DNA from: Tenrec ecaudatus
Taxonomy: Eukaryota > Chordata > Mammalia > Afrosoricida > Tenrecidae
DNA: 64,000 bases
Direction: 5' to 3'
NCBI RefSeq assembly: GCF_050624435.1
Contig: NC_134546.1
Coordinates: 44,161,501-44,225,500 of the forward strand
A program made the position numbers and the translations under genes. The notes under the pieces are model-generated. The model was not told the DNA's origin. It made no database searches and saw only the letters and a program-made list of their open reading frames with translations. Positions 37,170 to 49,954 of this stretch are shown here, one piece after another; position 1 is the stretch's first letter, and every line of letters starts with the position of its first letter.

Positions 37170-37800
37170 AGCATTGAAAATAGTTTACAGGAATGCTTCC
37201 CACATAAAACAAGGGTTTTTATATGGCTTGCACATTTTATACAAAGACCTAAAAATGAACACATGCCTGGGAGGGCAGCCCAGAAGATTACGGCAAATAT
37301 TTTGGGGACTCCCTCAGAGTCCTCTTGGAGCATTTTGTCAAAGGATGCACAAAAAGCATTGGAGCTCATTGTGAGAAAGTTTGGGGAAAATTGTAAACAG
37401 CATTGGTGAGAAAAACACACAGGATATTTGCACCCAGGGATTCTATTCCATCTTGGTAACGTACCCGCATATTATTTGAGGAGACTAAGGCTGTCTGTCC
37501 CCAGAGCATTTCATTGAGAGCCTTATCCCACCCCACTCTACAGCTTGATCTTGGCCCTTTGAGCTACTTTTGTTCTCCAAACTAAAAATAACATTGAAAA
37601 GAAACACAATATGGGTCCCTTGAAAATGCTAAAACCATACCATGTGCTATGAAGCTCAGGGTGCAGGACTCTCTAAGGAAATGATGGAGGGGTGAAATCA
37701 CTGCCTTTAGAAGTGGAGATGTCAATGGAGGAAATGTGCCAAACAGTAGCTTCACATTTTGCCACTTTTGTTTAATAAAGCTTTCTATTTTACAGCAATC
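37170..37800 (+). mobile_element. Mariner-like transposon relic (copy 1 of a related pair)
   Basis: Around 37545-37585 the plus strand reads LQLDLGPLSYFCSPN, close to the mariner transposase signature SPDLAPxDFFLFP, in which the D after the P-x is the third catalytic aspartate. Here that residue is lost. Flanking sequence aligns with the second copy at 39990-40680. Stops are frequent and terminal inverted repeats were not found. The family assignment is an inference from this motif. Confidence 0.45.
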
Positions 37801-39339
37801 CATTTTTCCTTTCTCTTATACATTAAAATCAAATGTCTTATTAATGTAAAATACCATACTAAAATGATCTCACAAAAAAATTGACCTAGTTTTAAATTGT
37901 TTCATAAATGCATTATCTTCCACATTTAATTGTGAATTGAGGTAGTGAAGTGCAATAAGCTCATATTTTACAATATTTTAAATCAGATTAATTGAACATT
38001 TAATATTTTAGGCATCACATATAATAATTTAAAATAAATAATAACACTCTTAGCAGGAAAATAATCAATCTTGCATCTCTGATAAGGAGGTTAAGCTGAA
38101 AAAGTGGCATCTTCTAGATGGCAACCATACTTAGACGCTACCGTGCCAGCTATTTCCCCACAGAGAGTCCAGGTACGCTTAATTATAGAGAGAGATCATT
38201 ACCTACAAGAAAAACATGAGTCTTTAATTTCCTCTCCTCTGCTGGACTGAGGCAGGTCATTCTGCTGAATCTAACACTTTGAATTATATTTAAGCTTAGC
38301 TGGTTCCACATCCAGGGCCAGGTATTGTCAGGTCACAAACAACAGTGGCTTCTAAACTGTGACCAGGGCTGCTTCCGTTATGGATTAGCATCATTAGCAT
38401 CATTATGGCTAGAATTAAACAGAGAGAGCCCCTCCTGATGTTAGGATTAGGAAAGCAACTCTTCTTGGTAGCATCTCTTCCAACTTTTGGACCACCAGAT
38501 CCCTCTTGTGAGTCAGTCTTACAAAGTGCGATTTGAAGCGGCATGTGTTTCTCTAATGTTACATCATTGTGTTTCTAATTATAGTCCAAATAGTTCCGAG
38601 CCCAAGTAACCAGACAAGAGTCCAGGTCAGCACTTTAGCTTGCCAGGTCAGACTTCTTTTCTTCCGACTTACTTCTTTCCAATAATAGCTGCAGATCTGT
38701 AGCAGAACTAGCATGAGGATACATCTCTTTAACTCTAAGAATGGCTCTTGAGTTGACTTTAGCCAATGTCTAGGGGAGCCATGCTCACTTACACAAAAAG
38801 TTACTATCTTATCAGTTTGTAACTGCGATTATGAGTCTTCTTTTTCAGCATCAATATGTTTAACTAGGGTAGGTTGTTACATTCATGTTGAATCAGCATG
38901 GTCTTGGAATATATTAATACTGTTTTCTCTCAAATTCTGAGATGGATGAAAATTTTTTTATGCTGTCTGCTTTGTTTCATTCAAAAGGACAAGAATCGGT
39001 AGGTCTTCAAATGCAGTTTGTAAAATCTTTCCTTCTAGTTACATTGGAATTGCATCAACCCTTTAAAAATAATAATAATATAAATAAGAAGTCAATGAAA
39101 AAAGCCAATAATCAAATGTCTTAGAGACAAAATGCGGTAACACTGACAACTTATTCCATTTCTTTATTGCAGTAGCATTAGGACACGACATTAGTTTAAG
39201 GATCTGCCAGGATCCTCAGATGAGAGGGCTCTATAATGAGTCAGTCATCGAAATTCATACCAAGTTGATAACTAATAGCTACATTTCATGCATCCATTAG
39301 ATTTTTGATAAAGAAAATCCTGTGGCAGAGTGTTGGACA
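37801..39339. other. Intron sequence without genes
   Basis: AT-rich and without recognised features. Confidence 0.5.
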
Positions 39340-39530
39340 AGACTGTTGGGCCCATCTGGGTTCTAATTCTAGCACTGCTGCTATGAGATTTTGGCAACTT
39401 ACTCTAAAAAATAAAATTTCTCACCTCCAAAATGAGAATTTTTATAAAATCTATCAAATATACCTGTCGGAACAAATAAGGTAAGATGATGAAACTAATT
39501 ATAAAAGGTTCTTCATTCAATAAACACTAA
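39340..39530 (+). mobile_element. MIR SINE
   Basis: Core features GGGTTCTAATTCTAGCACTG, TTTTGGCAACTTACTC and CCTCCAAAATGAGAA in MIR order. Diverged. Confidence 0.6.
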
Positions 39531-39989
39531 AAAAGCAATAATAAAGATTGTGATCCTAAATAGTAATTTAAAATGGTCTTCAATCACTCAGGACTTAAGT
39601 AATAGAGGCACTTATGTATGGTACCATTAATTTGTACCAAATGTACTTTTTAGAGAAGAACAATTGAAACATAGTAGTTTAGGGGAAAAAATGTATATCT
39701 GTGAATTTACAGAATATTATGGAATTGTGTGTTGTCCTGTCTAGAGTAAAAAACTGTTTCTTGAATACTTGCAACATACCCATTACTTAATTACTTTTCC
39801 TGCCAAGAGTTGAAATTCATAATCAGTAAGCTTATTTTACTTGTGTGTTAGTGAGAATTTTGCTTAATAGATGCAAGTGAAAAATAAATATGAGGATATT
39901 TTTAAAATGTTCTACTAATATTCCAGCTCACATATGCATGGCTTTATGCCAAACAACCATTGTTAATTATGAAGCACCAGTGGAAGGCT

Positions 39990-40680
39990 GCAGACAGTTC
40001 TCTCGATCAGTTGTCTTAGTCTCATCAAGGTGTCTGCCTTCAAAACTAGTGCAGTCAAAACAGTGGTGTCCAAGGATTCTGCTGGGATCGCTGAATTCAA
40101 GGCAGAGGAGTCAACACAGAAACTTGCAGTGAGAATCTTTGCTATTCCAAGGGGGTACTCTTTATAGATTTTCTCAAAGGATACAGGCCAATCATGGGGC
40201 CTTATTAGGAAGACATTTTCAGAAAATTGAATAAAGCATTGAAGATAAAAAGGCCAGGAACATCACACCCAGAAACAGCCCCCCAGCCCCCCACTCCCAC
40301 GAGTCCTGTCAATGTACCTGCTCACTCTCTGAGGACATCAAGGACTGCTCTACAAGAATTATACTGAGAAACCTTACCCCATTTACCAGAGAGCTCTGAT
40401 CTTGCCCCTTTCTACTTCTTTCTGTTCCCCCAAAGCAAACAACACTGAAAAGGAATATGATCTGGGTTGCTTCAGGCTGGCAAAAGTGCTGTGTTAATAT
40501 AGATCAAAGAGCACAGACAGGTTAGCGTAACAGGAACACGCCTTTCAAGGTGTGCAGACCTAGATGGAGGGTATGTTGAGAAACCAGTGTCACATTTTGA
40601 TAGTAATGTGTAATAAAGTAGCCTATGATTTTGTAGCAATACTGCTGGATTTACCCTCACATAAAGTCCTCATTATAAAG
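39990..40680 (+). mobile_element. Mariner-like transposon relic (copy 2 of a related pair)
   Basis: At about 40393-40440 the plus strand reads SSDLAPFYFFLFPQSK, matching the mariner transposase region with the third catalytic aspartate replaced. Upstream and downstream it shares the order of blocks with the copy at 37170-37800: GAGGACATC, the CTCTGATCTTG motif, then a distal AATAAAG block. No intact frame and no clear inverted repeats. Confidence 0.5.
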
Positions 40681-40959
40681 GTTCAGTGTTTAAGATTCAA
40701 AAATGGCAAATCATTTAACTTCGAAAGCTGTATTTACATGTTTCAAACAGAAGTTTAGGTTAGTTCATTTACGTCCTCTTGTTCTCTAGAATGACCTTTG
40801 GAGTTAAAATTATACGTTATATGTTTTATATGATATGTATATTATATAAATATATATATTCTGATTTTTCAACATGGCTTTTCATTAAAGATTATTTATA
40901 AATGTACATATAAATGTGTATGCATTATAATCCAATGAACAGCATTCCTTCTTTTTATA

Positions 40960-41160
40960 TAAAAAGCTTTTTTATTGAAGTATGACTGACATCAAGTACA
41001 TAATTCCTAGTCATATTGTTGACTGAGGCTTTAAAGTATAAATACTCCTATCAATACTACCCATATCATGCTCATGGCTCTGTGTGGTCCCTGCTGCTCA
41101 GTAGCATTAGGGCAATTTCTCTTCTACCCTCTTGTCATCAAAGACTCAATAAATCTGTTA
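40960..41160 (-). mobile_element. Possible old L1 fragment
   Basis: TTTTTTATTGAAGTATGACT followed by GACATCAAGTACATAA looks like the antisense 3' end of an old L1. The match is short and weak. Confidence 0.4.
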
Positions 41161-43384
41161 TTGACTTAATTTAAATATGATAATGTAATATATGCATTAT
41201 AGTTGCCACCTTAATTCCCTAGTTTATTTGCTTAGACTTTACATGGAAGAGACTTAGGGTTCAATGACCTCCTTCCTAGTTTTCAAGATACCAGTATACA
41301 AATGTATAACAAGAGCACCTACTAAATCTTATGTGTGCTATGGGGCATGAATTATCTAAATACAAGTTAAATGACCCCAAAGTAGATTTATAAAAACTTT
41401 TAAAACATTTTGTTACTAAGGTTAAAACTATTCTAGAGTCATCTCCCACACTGCAGGAGATATTTTCTTCTGACAATTGAGCGTTTATGAGTTTGTCTGT
41501 TATCCACCGAAAACAGTGTATGTGGTATGCCAGCTCACGGGTCCGCAATCTATTACTTGTCTAATTAGGAAGTTTCACAATTTACAGTCTTGGCAATTGA
41601 AATACAAACATCAAAGGTTCCTTTTATGAGATTTTTTATTGTGCATTCAGTGGAGGTTCACATTTCAAACCATCACTTCTGTAGTCAGCAGTTCAAACCA
41701 CTTCTCTACACTCCTACAGTTTTCTACCCCACTCCCCTTTTAACAGCTATTAACTGGAATTTAGTTCTTCAGCTCTCACATCACATTTGTTAAGATATTG
41801 TATTGCTCCTAATTTTGAAGAAAAGAATCTGGGAAAGCATTGCAGCTACACTTATATTCTAGTAGAACTAGATGCGATTCATGCTCAGCTTCTCAAAGTG
41901 CGTGCACACACACATACACACACAGAGAGACTTAACTGGAATACTTAAAGATACACATTTTATCAAAAGCCATCAAAACAGACCTAATCCTGTACTTCAG
42001 ACTGCTAAAAAGGGACTGAGCCATAAAATATACCAGGAAAAAAGTATAAAGTTTTAGAATCGTATTATTTCTTTTTGCATAACCAGCTAAAATATTTTAC
42101 AAGTGCAAACCCTGATTTATTCTAAATTATGTTAAATATATTGGTGTCAATATTGAAAGCACATTATGTATAGCAACTTTTAATAGTAGACTTATCATCT
42201 CCATAAATAAGAAATGCAAAAACCTTAAAGTTCCATGAAGGGTCTAATTGTAATAACATACTTAAAAGACTTCACCTTGAAAAGAGTATAACCATCAAAT
42301 GCTCATTGAGGCAAAAAGTGTAGCCTTTGACCAACCACTGTTTCCAGGGTCAAGTGAGGCTCAAGGTCTTCACCTTCACAATGCTGCTAAGAATAACAGG
42401 AATATTATAAAGTGCCAGTTTTTCCAATAATCAATCAGGAGAATATTTTCCAATAAATGGGCTTAAATTTCATATGTTATAATAATATTGGAAGCCAGAT
42501 ACTTTTCATAGGGAAATAATTTAATTTGCCTATGTATAAGTTTATAATTTATAAGTTTCAAAGTTGAAATACATTACCGAGCATGACTGTGGCAGACCAA
42601 AGGAAAAAAAAAAAAGCCCAAACTCACTGCCACTGAAACAATGCTGACTCATAAGATCCCCCTACAGGCTTCCATGACTGCAACTGCTTACAGGAGCATA
42701 AGTCCAAGTGTTTCTTCTGCCGAGTTGCTGGTGGTTTCGAAATGCCCACCATGGGGATATCAGCCTATCACATAACCACTTCCAATTTACTTAGAGGCAA
42801 ACCTCCAAGGGAAATTAGATGACATCTCATTTTTATATTAAAGTAATGAAAAGTTTTCTATTTTAAATAGATACTGTGTTGCATAAACTAGTAAGTCATA
42901 TTCTGGGTGCAAAAAATCACTGTTTAAGAATAGCACTGGGTTGAAATAAAGGTAATAATGCATGTGAAAAGTGAAAGAAAGTTTTCACAAATGTTTTTTG
43001 TGTTAAATGATAAATGTAATTTAGCAATCATATGGGAAATTTTCATTTTTAATATTTTATTTTTAAAATATTTTGAATCATATCTAGATATGAATAACAT
43101 TAAAGCACAAATCATAAAATGGAAATAAGGACTCATGGTCTTTGCTGCTTGCTTTTATTCACGAGTTGTCCCTTTGGGGTTAATTGCGACTCAGTATTGG
43201 ATTACAAGCTCTTTGTAATGAAAGAGAAGTAGTTCCATATTTGAAGCTTGCTTGTAGACCCCTGGTGCAGGGATGGAGCAGAAGCTGTGTTGGTGGTTCT
43301 GGGCGTGGCACGCATAATAAGAATAAATAGCTATGCATAGAATTCTTACTGTGTGCCAGCCACTGCTATACCATGACATCAAGT
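41161..43384. other. Intron sequence without genes
   Basis: Apart from the AfroSINE at 42610-42790, nothing recognised. Confidence 0.5.
42610..42790 (-). mobile_element. AfroSINE
   Basis: An A-run is followed by CCCAAACTCACTGCCACTGA, CTGACTCATAAGATCCCCCT and the right block GGTGGTTTCGAAATGCCCAC. Confidence 0.7.
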
Positions 43385-43400
43385 CATTTGCTTACTTTTC

Positions 43401-44496
43401 TTTTTTTTTTTTCTCTTTTCTTCTTTTACATTTTATTAGGGACTCAAACAACTCTTACCACAATCCATACATATACATACATCAATTGTATAAAGCACAT
43501 CCATACATTTCCTGCCCCAATCATTCTCAAGGCATTTGCTCTCCACTTAAGCCCCTTGCATCAGGTCCTCTTTTTTTTCCCCCCTCCCTCCCCATTCCCC
43601 CCTCCCTCATATGCCCTTGGTAATTTATACATCGTTATTTTGTCATATCTTGCCCTATCCGGAGTCTCCCTTCCCCCCTTCTCTGCTGTCCCTCTCCCAG
43701 GGAAGAGGTCACATGTGGCTCCTTGTAATCAGTTCCCCCTTTCCAACCCACTCACCTTCCACTCTCCCAGCATCGTCCCTCACACCCTTGGTATCATATC
43801 CCAGCGTGGAGGAGGGAACCGGTGGAGAGGTCTGGGAGGCTGGCCCCAGCACCATAAATTAAGTGGATTCCTGCCCCTCCCCCGAAAAGAATTTGTTCCA
43901 AAGGACATTGACTCTGCAGCTATGAGAGATGGACATATTTGATCAGAGCACACGGGAGCAGATGAAGTGGCAGGAGGAGAGAGTGGAGCACAGCCTGGCC
44001 CACCAGGCCGTGATGATGATGTTCCTGAGTAGAGCAGCCAGTCCACAGAGAGAACATGGCTGGCCCTACTATGAGACATGATGCCCCTCAGTGACTAAGG
44101 GCGATACAGGGGACAGCACCGGAGACACAGTGTGGGAATTGCACCTGACCTGATCCCACTACACCGAGGCAAATCACTGGGGGAGTGCAGCGGAACAGCA
44201 AGGGGATGGAGTGGCAAGGTTCCCAGGGAATGCTGAAAATGGACTTTGGGGCCAGGGCGTGGTGCCCCAACAGACTGGACTGGAAAACGCTCCTAAGGGC
44301 CAGCAAACGATCCCTGAACTAACTACAAGCTTTTCTCTTGTGAACTGTTTTGTTCTGTTCTTTGTCAGTGGTTTGTTTTTGTTGTTTTGTTGTCTGGTTG
44401 CATACTGTTGCTTTGTTTTCCTCTGTCTTGTTTTCGTGCATGTTAGTGTCTCCACAGGTCTGTCTGAATAGGACAGGCTGGATGAACTATCTGGAG
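43401..44496 (-). mobile_element. L1 insertion with 5' inversion (twin priming), flanked by 16-bp duplications
   Basis: Left part (43401 to about 43850): a poly-T run followed by TTTTATTAGGGACTC and a C-rich stretch, which is the 3' end of an afrotherian/tenrec L1 3' UTR in antisense. Right part (about 43860-44496): an upstream section of the same kind of 3' UTR but in the opposite, sense orientation (GAACTAACTACAAGC, GTCTCCACAGGTCTGTCTGA). The whole insert is bounded by identical copies of CATTTGCTTACTTTTC at 43385-43400 and 44497-44512, so it arrived in one event. This is the structure left by twin-primed reverse transcription. No ORF of the L1 is included; the 189-codon open frame across 43373-43942 is a by-product. 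Confidence 0.75.
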
Positions 44497-44512
44497 CATT
44501 TGCTTACTTTTC

Positions 44513-46039
44513 ATAGGAGCCTTATGAAATCAAGTAATATTTTGACAAGCCTGAGACATCAAAAGTTTGGGTGTGCACTACTTGAAATTAGGCAGTCTAA
44601 TTCCCAGGTCTGTGTAATGGGTTTCTATGCTGTATTTTGCATATCAGAATAGTGAAACTGACACTCTATTTCTCTTAAAACATGCCAGAATAAAAGGCCA
44701 GAGTTTATTATTATTTCATGTGTTAGATTATCCTTTTTTAATAAGCTAGATAGATGTTTTTCATTGTCATACTTTCAGAACCAGACATCTTAGAGAGATC
44801 AAAATTTAAAACTGTTTAAAACAAGTGTTAAAACAAGTGATTCAAAACAAAAAAAACCCAAGTGATTCACATTTACTTCAATGGTAGACATCAAGCAAAG
44901 TTCTTGCAAAAATATCGTGGTTCTTTCTGCCCATTCTTAAGCTCTATATAGTAGCTACTTAGAACTTTTTTAAACTTGCAGATTCACAGTCCCTGCACAG
45001 TATTTTCCTTTATTGTTGCAATTGAAATACCGAAGAGCTAAAAGTAATCAAACACCCAATATGTATTTTCACGGGAAAAGCACTTAGAGCCAGGGTTGGA
45101 GGAGCCAATGAAGTGTGCTATTGTCGCTGGTCTTTGGAAGTCTATCGGTCAATTTTATGTCTCTGTGAAACCATCAGATAAAACAAATAAGTGGTTCAGA
45201 TAATGCTTGTTTTTTAGGTTAAACCAAAGTATTTTAAATAAAAAATGGTGTTAGATTTCTTTACCTAAGCAAATTCACAAAGGTTATAACTTCTTTAAAG
45301 GAAAAATAAGCCTGTTTTTCTTTCTTGTCCTTACTTCACAGACAGTTTATAGTGGGGTGGTTGATAAGTATTGACTGACAAAGAGAACATAATGGTTATC
45401 TTTTCCCTTAGACCCCTTTCACCAGTTATTCATACTTCAGCTGCAACTAGAGTGTTGAAATGAAAAGTTGGCCATGCCACTCACCATTCACACGACACAC
45501 TCTCCATTGTTTTTCCATCACTTTCATGATAAACTCTGCAATCCTGAACTTGTTTGTGAGGCCCTGCATCCACGGGTCTCACTCTTATTTCTAAAAGCTC
45601 GCCACTCGTCGACCTGCTCTCAGTGCCATGTGTGTGTCACGGCATATGTAACCACAAGCCCTCATTCCTTGATGCATCTCTTCTCCCTGTGATCTCTAAG
45701 AGTCCAGTTGAATCATCGCTCCTCAGGAAAAATCTCTGAGTATGGAAACGCATGCTCCTTTAAATTCTCATAGTATCATGAACATTCCCTTCAAAATACA
45801 TATCATTTTAATTTTGCATGTTTTTCCTCATTGATGTGTTTTCCTCCTAGATTGTCAGTCTATCAAGGTGTAAAAAACTATATCTGGCCTTGCACGATCT
45901 GTTATTGTTGATCATTGTATTTTGCCTGGCACATAAAGAGCACCAAAAATCTGTGGCATAATGGGGTGAATACATGTATCAGTGCACATTAATAAAGCCA
46001 CAGAGAGCAAGAGCTTTATTAAATAACATCTATCACACT
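44513..46039. other. Intron sequence without genes
   Basis: No genes. GATTGTCAGTCTATCAAGG and TTTTGCCTGGCACATAAAG at about 45850-45940 suggest an old MIR/L2 piece. Confidence 0.45.
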
Positions 46040-46249
46040 TTCAGCAGCCTCAGTGGGATAGCGGATTCTAAGTTGCACTGCTAACTATAAGGTCAGCAGT
46101 TCAAAACCACCAGCTGCTCCACAAGAGAAAAGATGAGGCTAACTGATCTTATAAAGATTTATAGCCTTAGAAACCCACAGCAGTAGTTGTACTCTGCCCA
46201 GTAGGGTTGCTATAGGTCAGAATCAATTCCAAGGCAGTGAATTTTGGGT
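46040..46249 (+). mobile_element. AfroSINE (sense)
   Basis: Sense copy: tRNA-like head GCCTCAGTGGGATAGCGGAT, then AAGGTCAGCAGTTCAAAACC, AGAAACCCACAGCAGTAGTT and the 3' part GGTTGCTATAGGTCAGAATC. It ends in a GT run. Confidence 0.85.
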
Positions 46250-46272
46250 TGTGTGTGTGTGTGTGTGTGTGT
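46250..46272 (+). repeat. GT microsatellite at the tail of a SINE
   Basis: About 11 GT units directly after the 3' end of the plus-strand AfroSINE at 46040-46249, so it probably grew from the SINE tail. Confidence 0.85.
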
Positions 46273-49200
46273 AAGCTCATTTTCATATCAAGTCACTTTC
46301 AAAACAAGCCATATGTACTTATGGCCATATAGACAGGGCAAGTAAAAACTGATGCTCACATTTAAGTATGAAATTTTAATATAACTAATACTAAAATGCA
46401 AAAGACATGAACCTAGAAATCACAAGAATTGCAACTAGATCTCCCATTCATCCATTTTTAAATTCTTTTTTCTAAGGTAGATTGTCATTGAATTCTTTAA
46501 TTTCTTTAGGATACTAGGAAACTATTAATATTCTTATTTGGAAACTTAATAAATTATAATGAAGGCATGCTCAGATGAATATGCCCCATGAAAAAGCCAC
46601 ATTTTCCAGAAGGTTCATTGTTCAGGAAGGATGACATTCTCAAATGATAGAGTCCTGAGGTGACTGTCAGGGTCACAGAACAGAAGAGATGCATCAATTC
46701 GTTCCATTCCCTCAGATACAGGTTTTTCTCTTGAATCATACCTGAAGCTGAAGAAACACTCGACCTGAATGAACTGAATTGTTCATGGAGAGAAATAATG
46801 ACATAGGGCTGAGGAATAAAAATGTGTATACTTTCACCTAGGCTCTGACACTAACCTGAACATGACTCATACTGTCTCCATTGTCCATTCTCTACCTGGA
46901 AATAAGTAGATAAAGTGCTCTGGGCTTCGATAAACAGAGACTGGGTGAATCTACACTTACTAAATCAAAATTCTCTACAAAGTCATAGGTGCATACATTC
47001 TTTTAAAGTGCTATTTGTGGGGGGGCGGGGGCGAGCAGGGAAGCAGAGATTTCTTATTGTCTTTTTAAGAATACACATACTATTTTTCATGTAAAAACCT
47101 ATTTTACTTTTAAATAATTTTTATTAAGTTGTAAAAAGTAATTATATTTGAAAACATGACACTTAAATTTGTGTTTATGTTTGCTTCTCTATTGATGTTG
47201 TTTTTGCCCTAAATTAACTGTAATGAATGTGGATATGTTGGTTTTAAGTTCCTTTTAAAAAGAATTGCAGCAATCACTGTGAATACTGGCTAGAGACAGG
47301 GCTTTGTTTATACTTCATCTGAATAGAAATCATCTGTCCCTAGCATCAATACCTGATTGGAGTTGAGAGGCCTCCATTCTCAATTAATTATTCAATAGTC
47401 ACTTGACACACATGTAACAGGAAAATGTAAGCAGAATGGAGCCAATCCTCCTTAGAACACTGACTCTGTCTCTGTCCCTCCATCTCTCCTCTCTGTGATC
47501 ATCAAAAGCATCCACCCTTTTGTTTGCCTTCATGTGTGCTGGTGATCTTTGCGCTCTTGTTTCCAGCTGCAATTTTCCAAATGAATCAGAGCTCCAGAAC
47601 AATCCTGATGGATGTGCTTCTCTGGGACGAATTATACTATGCCCCAGGTACTAACATTCAATCATGCATCTGAGTAAATCTGAATTCTTCATCTTATAGG
47701 AAGAGCTATCCATTTGCCCAAATGAAATGTATTTCAAAGACTGCTTCTAAGCCTGCTTCTCTTTAACAAATTACTTTTTGCAGGTTTTCTCTACTCGGCA
47801 ATCCCCTATGATCCCTGGATCCCTACATTACAAATGCACAGAAAAATAAAAATTCATTTAAAACACCCTCCCACACAGTACAAGCTGTCGTATCATATTT
47901 GTTTCCTAATTTAAGGACGGAAATGATATCTCATATGTCCTTCTTTAAAATGCATTCTCTATCTTTTAAAGTGGCATCGGGATATGAAGAGCCATTTCCC
48001 CCCTAAAATAGGGCTTATTTTTATTTGTTTCTATTAAGTCAGTGCAAAGGTAAGCTCTTGAGACATGCTTTATAAAAAAAAATGTTCATACTATTTATCT
48101 TAGTCATGGTTTACAATCCAGTTGGATTTGATGGAGAAAAAGAAATGTATTGTTTTGTCGCTGTCAATCACAACTTAAATCCATGGAAATTCACTAACAA
48201 AGCTCAAGTGCAGCACACGCCAAAGGAGACACAGTTTGCCATGAATATTTAAGCCCAAATACATTGAAAACAAATACCCACTTGAAGGCAGGGGACAATA
48301 CAACACTTTACTCTCTCTCTAAAGCTATAAAAACTATATAACTCTACTAATATGGAGCCCTGTTCCCCACCCCAACCCCAATTCTACAGCTGTTTAAACA
48401 ATTGTAAATGTTATCATGCTTTCGCTTTTCCTAATGTCAGGTGAGAGAGAACTGCCAAGCCTAATAAGATTTACAAGAGCTAGTTCCCCTTAGCAGTGTC
48501 AGCAAAATGAGAGAGAGGGAGAGCCAGGGAGAGAGAGAGGGAGAGCATTACACAATGAAACAGACACGCACCGAGAGCTTTTGTCCCTGCAGTTTCAAAA
48601 CCAGATGTAAGAATTCCCTTTTTGTCCACCTACTTTAGCCACAAATGCACTTGTTCATGCGTTGCCTGACTTCATCTGGCTCCCTAGTTATCTCCTTCCC
48701 ATTTCTGACATCTTTGCTCCTGCTTAGCCACTGACACACCTATGTGTCATCCTTTCCATATCACTCACTTTCTAGTCATAGTTGGCTTTTAAAAATTATT
48801 TAATTTTTATTGTTGCTGTTCATGATGTTGCATTATCAGGGAAACACACTAAATACTGAACTTTATTTGTAAGGGGGGGAAGCCATCCCTAAATATATAC
48901 ATATAGATTTTAAATTCTTTACTGTCAAGGCCCAAGAAAAATAAAAATTACAGTTTTTTCCCCACTATTCAGGTATACATCCACATTCAGAAATACACCT
49001 GCATGGTCTGTTTATTGACCTGCAAGAGCTTCCCAATCCAGCATTGCCTTAACTTTTCTATTATTTATTTTCTCAAGGTATTTGTTCATTTGAAGTATGT
49101 TATTTAAACTCTAACATTTCTGAACACTCTGTGACCTCCCCGCCACTGTAAGAAACTACAGCAAGCACCAATTTTACTTAACCAAGGAATGTTGGACTTG

Positions 49201-49649
49201 GCTATCACCATGGGAGCTCACGTCCGTTCCAAGTAGCCTCCTTCCTCTAATCAAGATCATGTTCACAGGCTCTCCCACTTTTTCCATAACCATGAGCAGA
49301 TCGTCCCCAACTTTCAAAAGGCGCAGCCATGCCTAGGAACTCGGTCTCTTGTCTTTTCCCTACAGTCGCCACATGGGGCATCTGGTGGCATGACACCTCC
49401 TTGCTCACCAAATGCACGCCCAATCTTGGCAAGGCTTGCGCATGTATTCTAGATCCAGGGGTGATGCTAAGAAGTAGAGGTGAGCCATGGCTCAGCGAAT
49501 CTAGGGACGGGCCCAGGCCAAGAACACGTGCAATGGAGTCGAAGGAGTCGCACTTCGACAAGCCACATGGAAAGAAGTAGAGTGGAAAGAAAGGGCTCCC
49601 AGATGGAAAGGGAGCCGGAGACTACTCAGCCACTACGTGGATGTCAAGG
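46273..49649. other. Intron sequence close to the NRXN1 coding exon, without genes
   Basis: Free of recognisable recent SINEs and LINEs over 3.3 kb, which is unusual for this window. GA-rich run at 48508-48545. No coding sequence. Confidence 0.45.
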
Positions 49650-49813
49650 GAGGAGGAGGGAGACGAGGAGGAGGAGAGGTGGAGAAGGAGGAGTAGAAGA
49701 AGGAGGAGAAGGAGGAGGAGGAGGGGGAGGGGGAGGGTAGGGGAGAGGGAGGGGAGGGGAAGGAGGAGAAGGTGGTGGAGAAGGAGGTGGAGGAGGTGGA
49801 GGAGGAGGAGAGA
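49650..49813 (+). repeat. GGA-rich polypurine tract beside the NRXN1 donor
   Basis: A long stretch of GGA, GGAGG and GAGG units starts about 140 bases inside the intron after the first coding exon. On the NRXN1 sense strand it is a CCT-rich polypyrimidine tract. It creates artefactual open frames on both strands, with poly-Arg/Gly on plus and poly-Pro/Ser on minus. Confidence 0.9.
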
Positions 49814-49954
49814 CAGAGAGGCAAAAGGAAACAGACCTCGACTTCCAAGCGAACTGCCACACGCGCTCCCGGAAAGGAAGGCCCCATGCTCCCGCCTGGC
49901 CTCCCTGCGCCCTGCCCAGGCCGAGCCCCCCGGGGTCGGGCGTCGGGCCCTTAC

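Larger units (their letters stand above)
1..49954 (-). other. NRXN1: NRXN1 intron following the first coding exon (continues beyond window)
   Basis: The donor at 49954 opens an intron that runs at least to the window edge. Neurexin genes have very long introns here, so the absence of another neurexin exon in nearly 50 kb is expected. All features listed below 49954 sit inside this intron; their strand is given independently of NRXN1. Confidence 0.85.

Noticed and set aside
43373-43942. A 189-codon plus frame
   Set aside because: It runs through antisense L1 3' UTR with poly-T and C-rich stretches. The composition is phenylalanine/proline-rich low complexity.
49644-49954. In-frame extension of the neurexin reading frame past the donor
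   Set aside because: A canonical GTAAGG donor at 49954 at the expected phase ends the exon. The extension encodes proline/serine repeats from the GGA tract.
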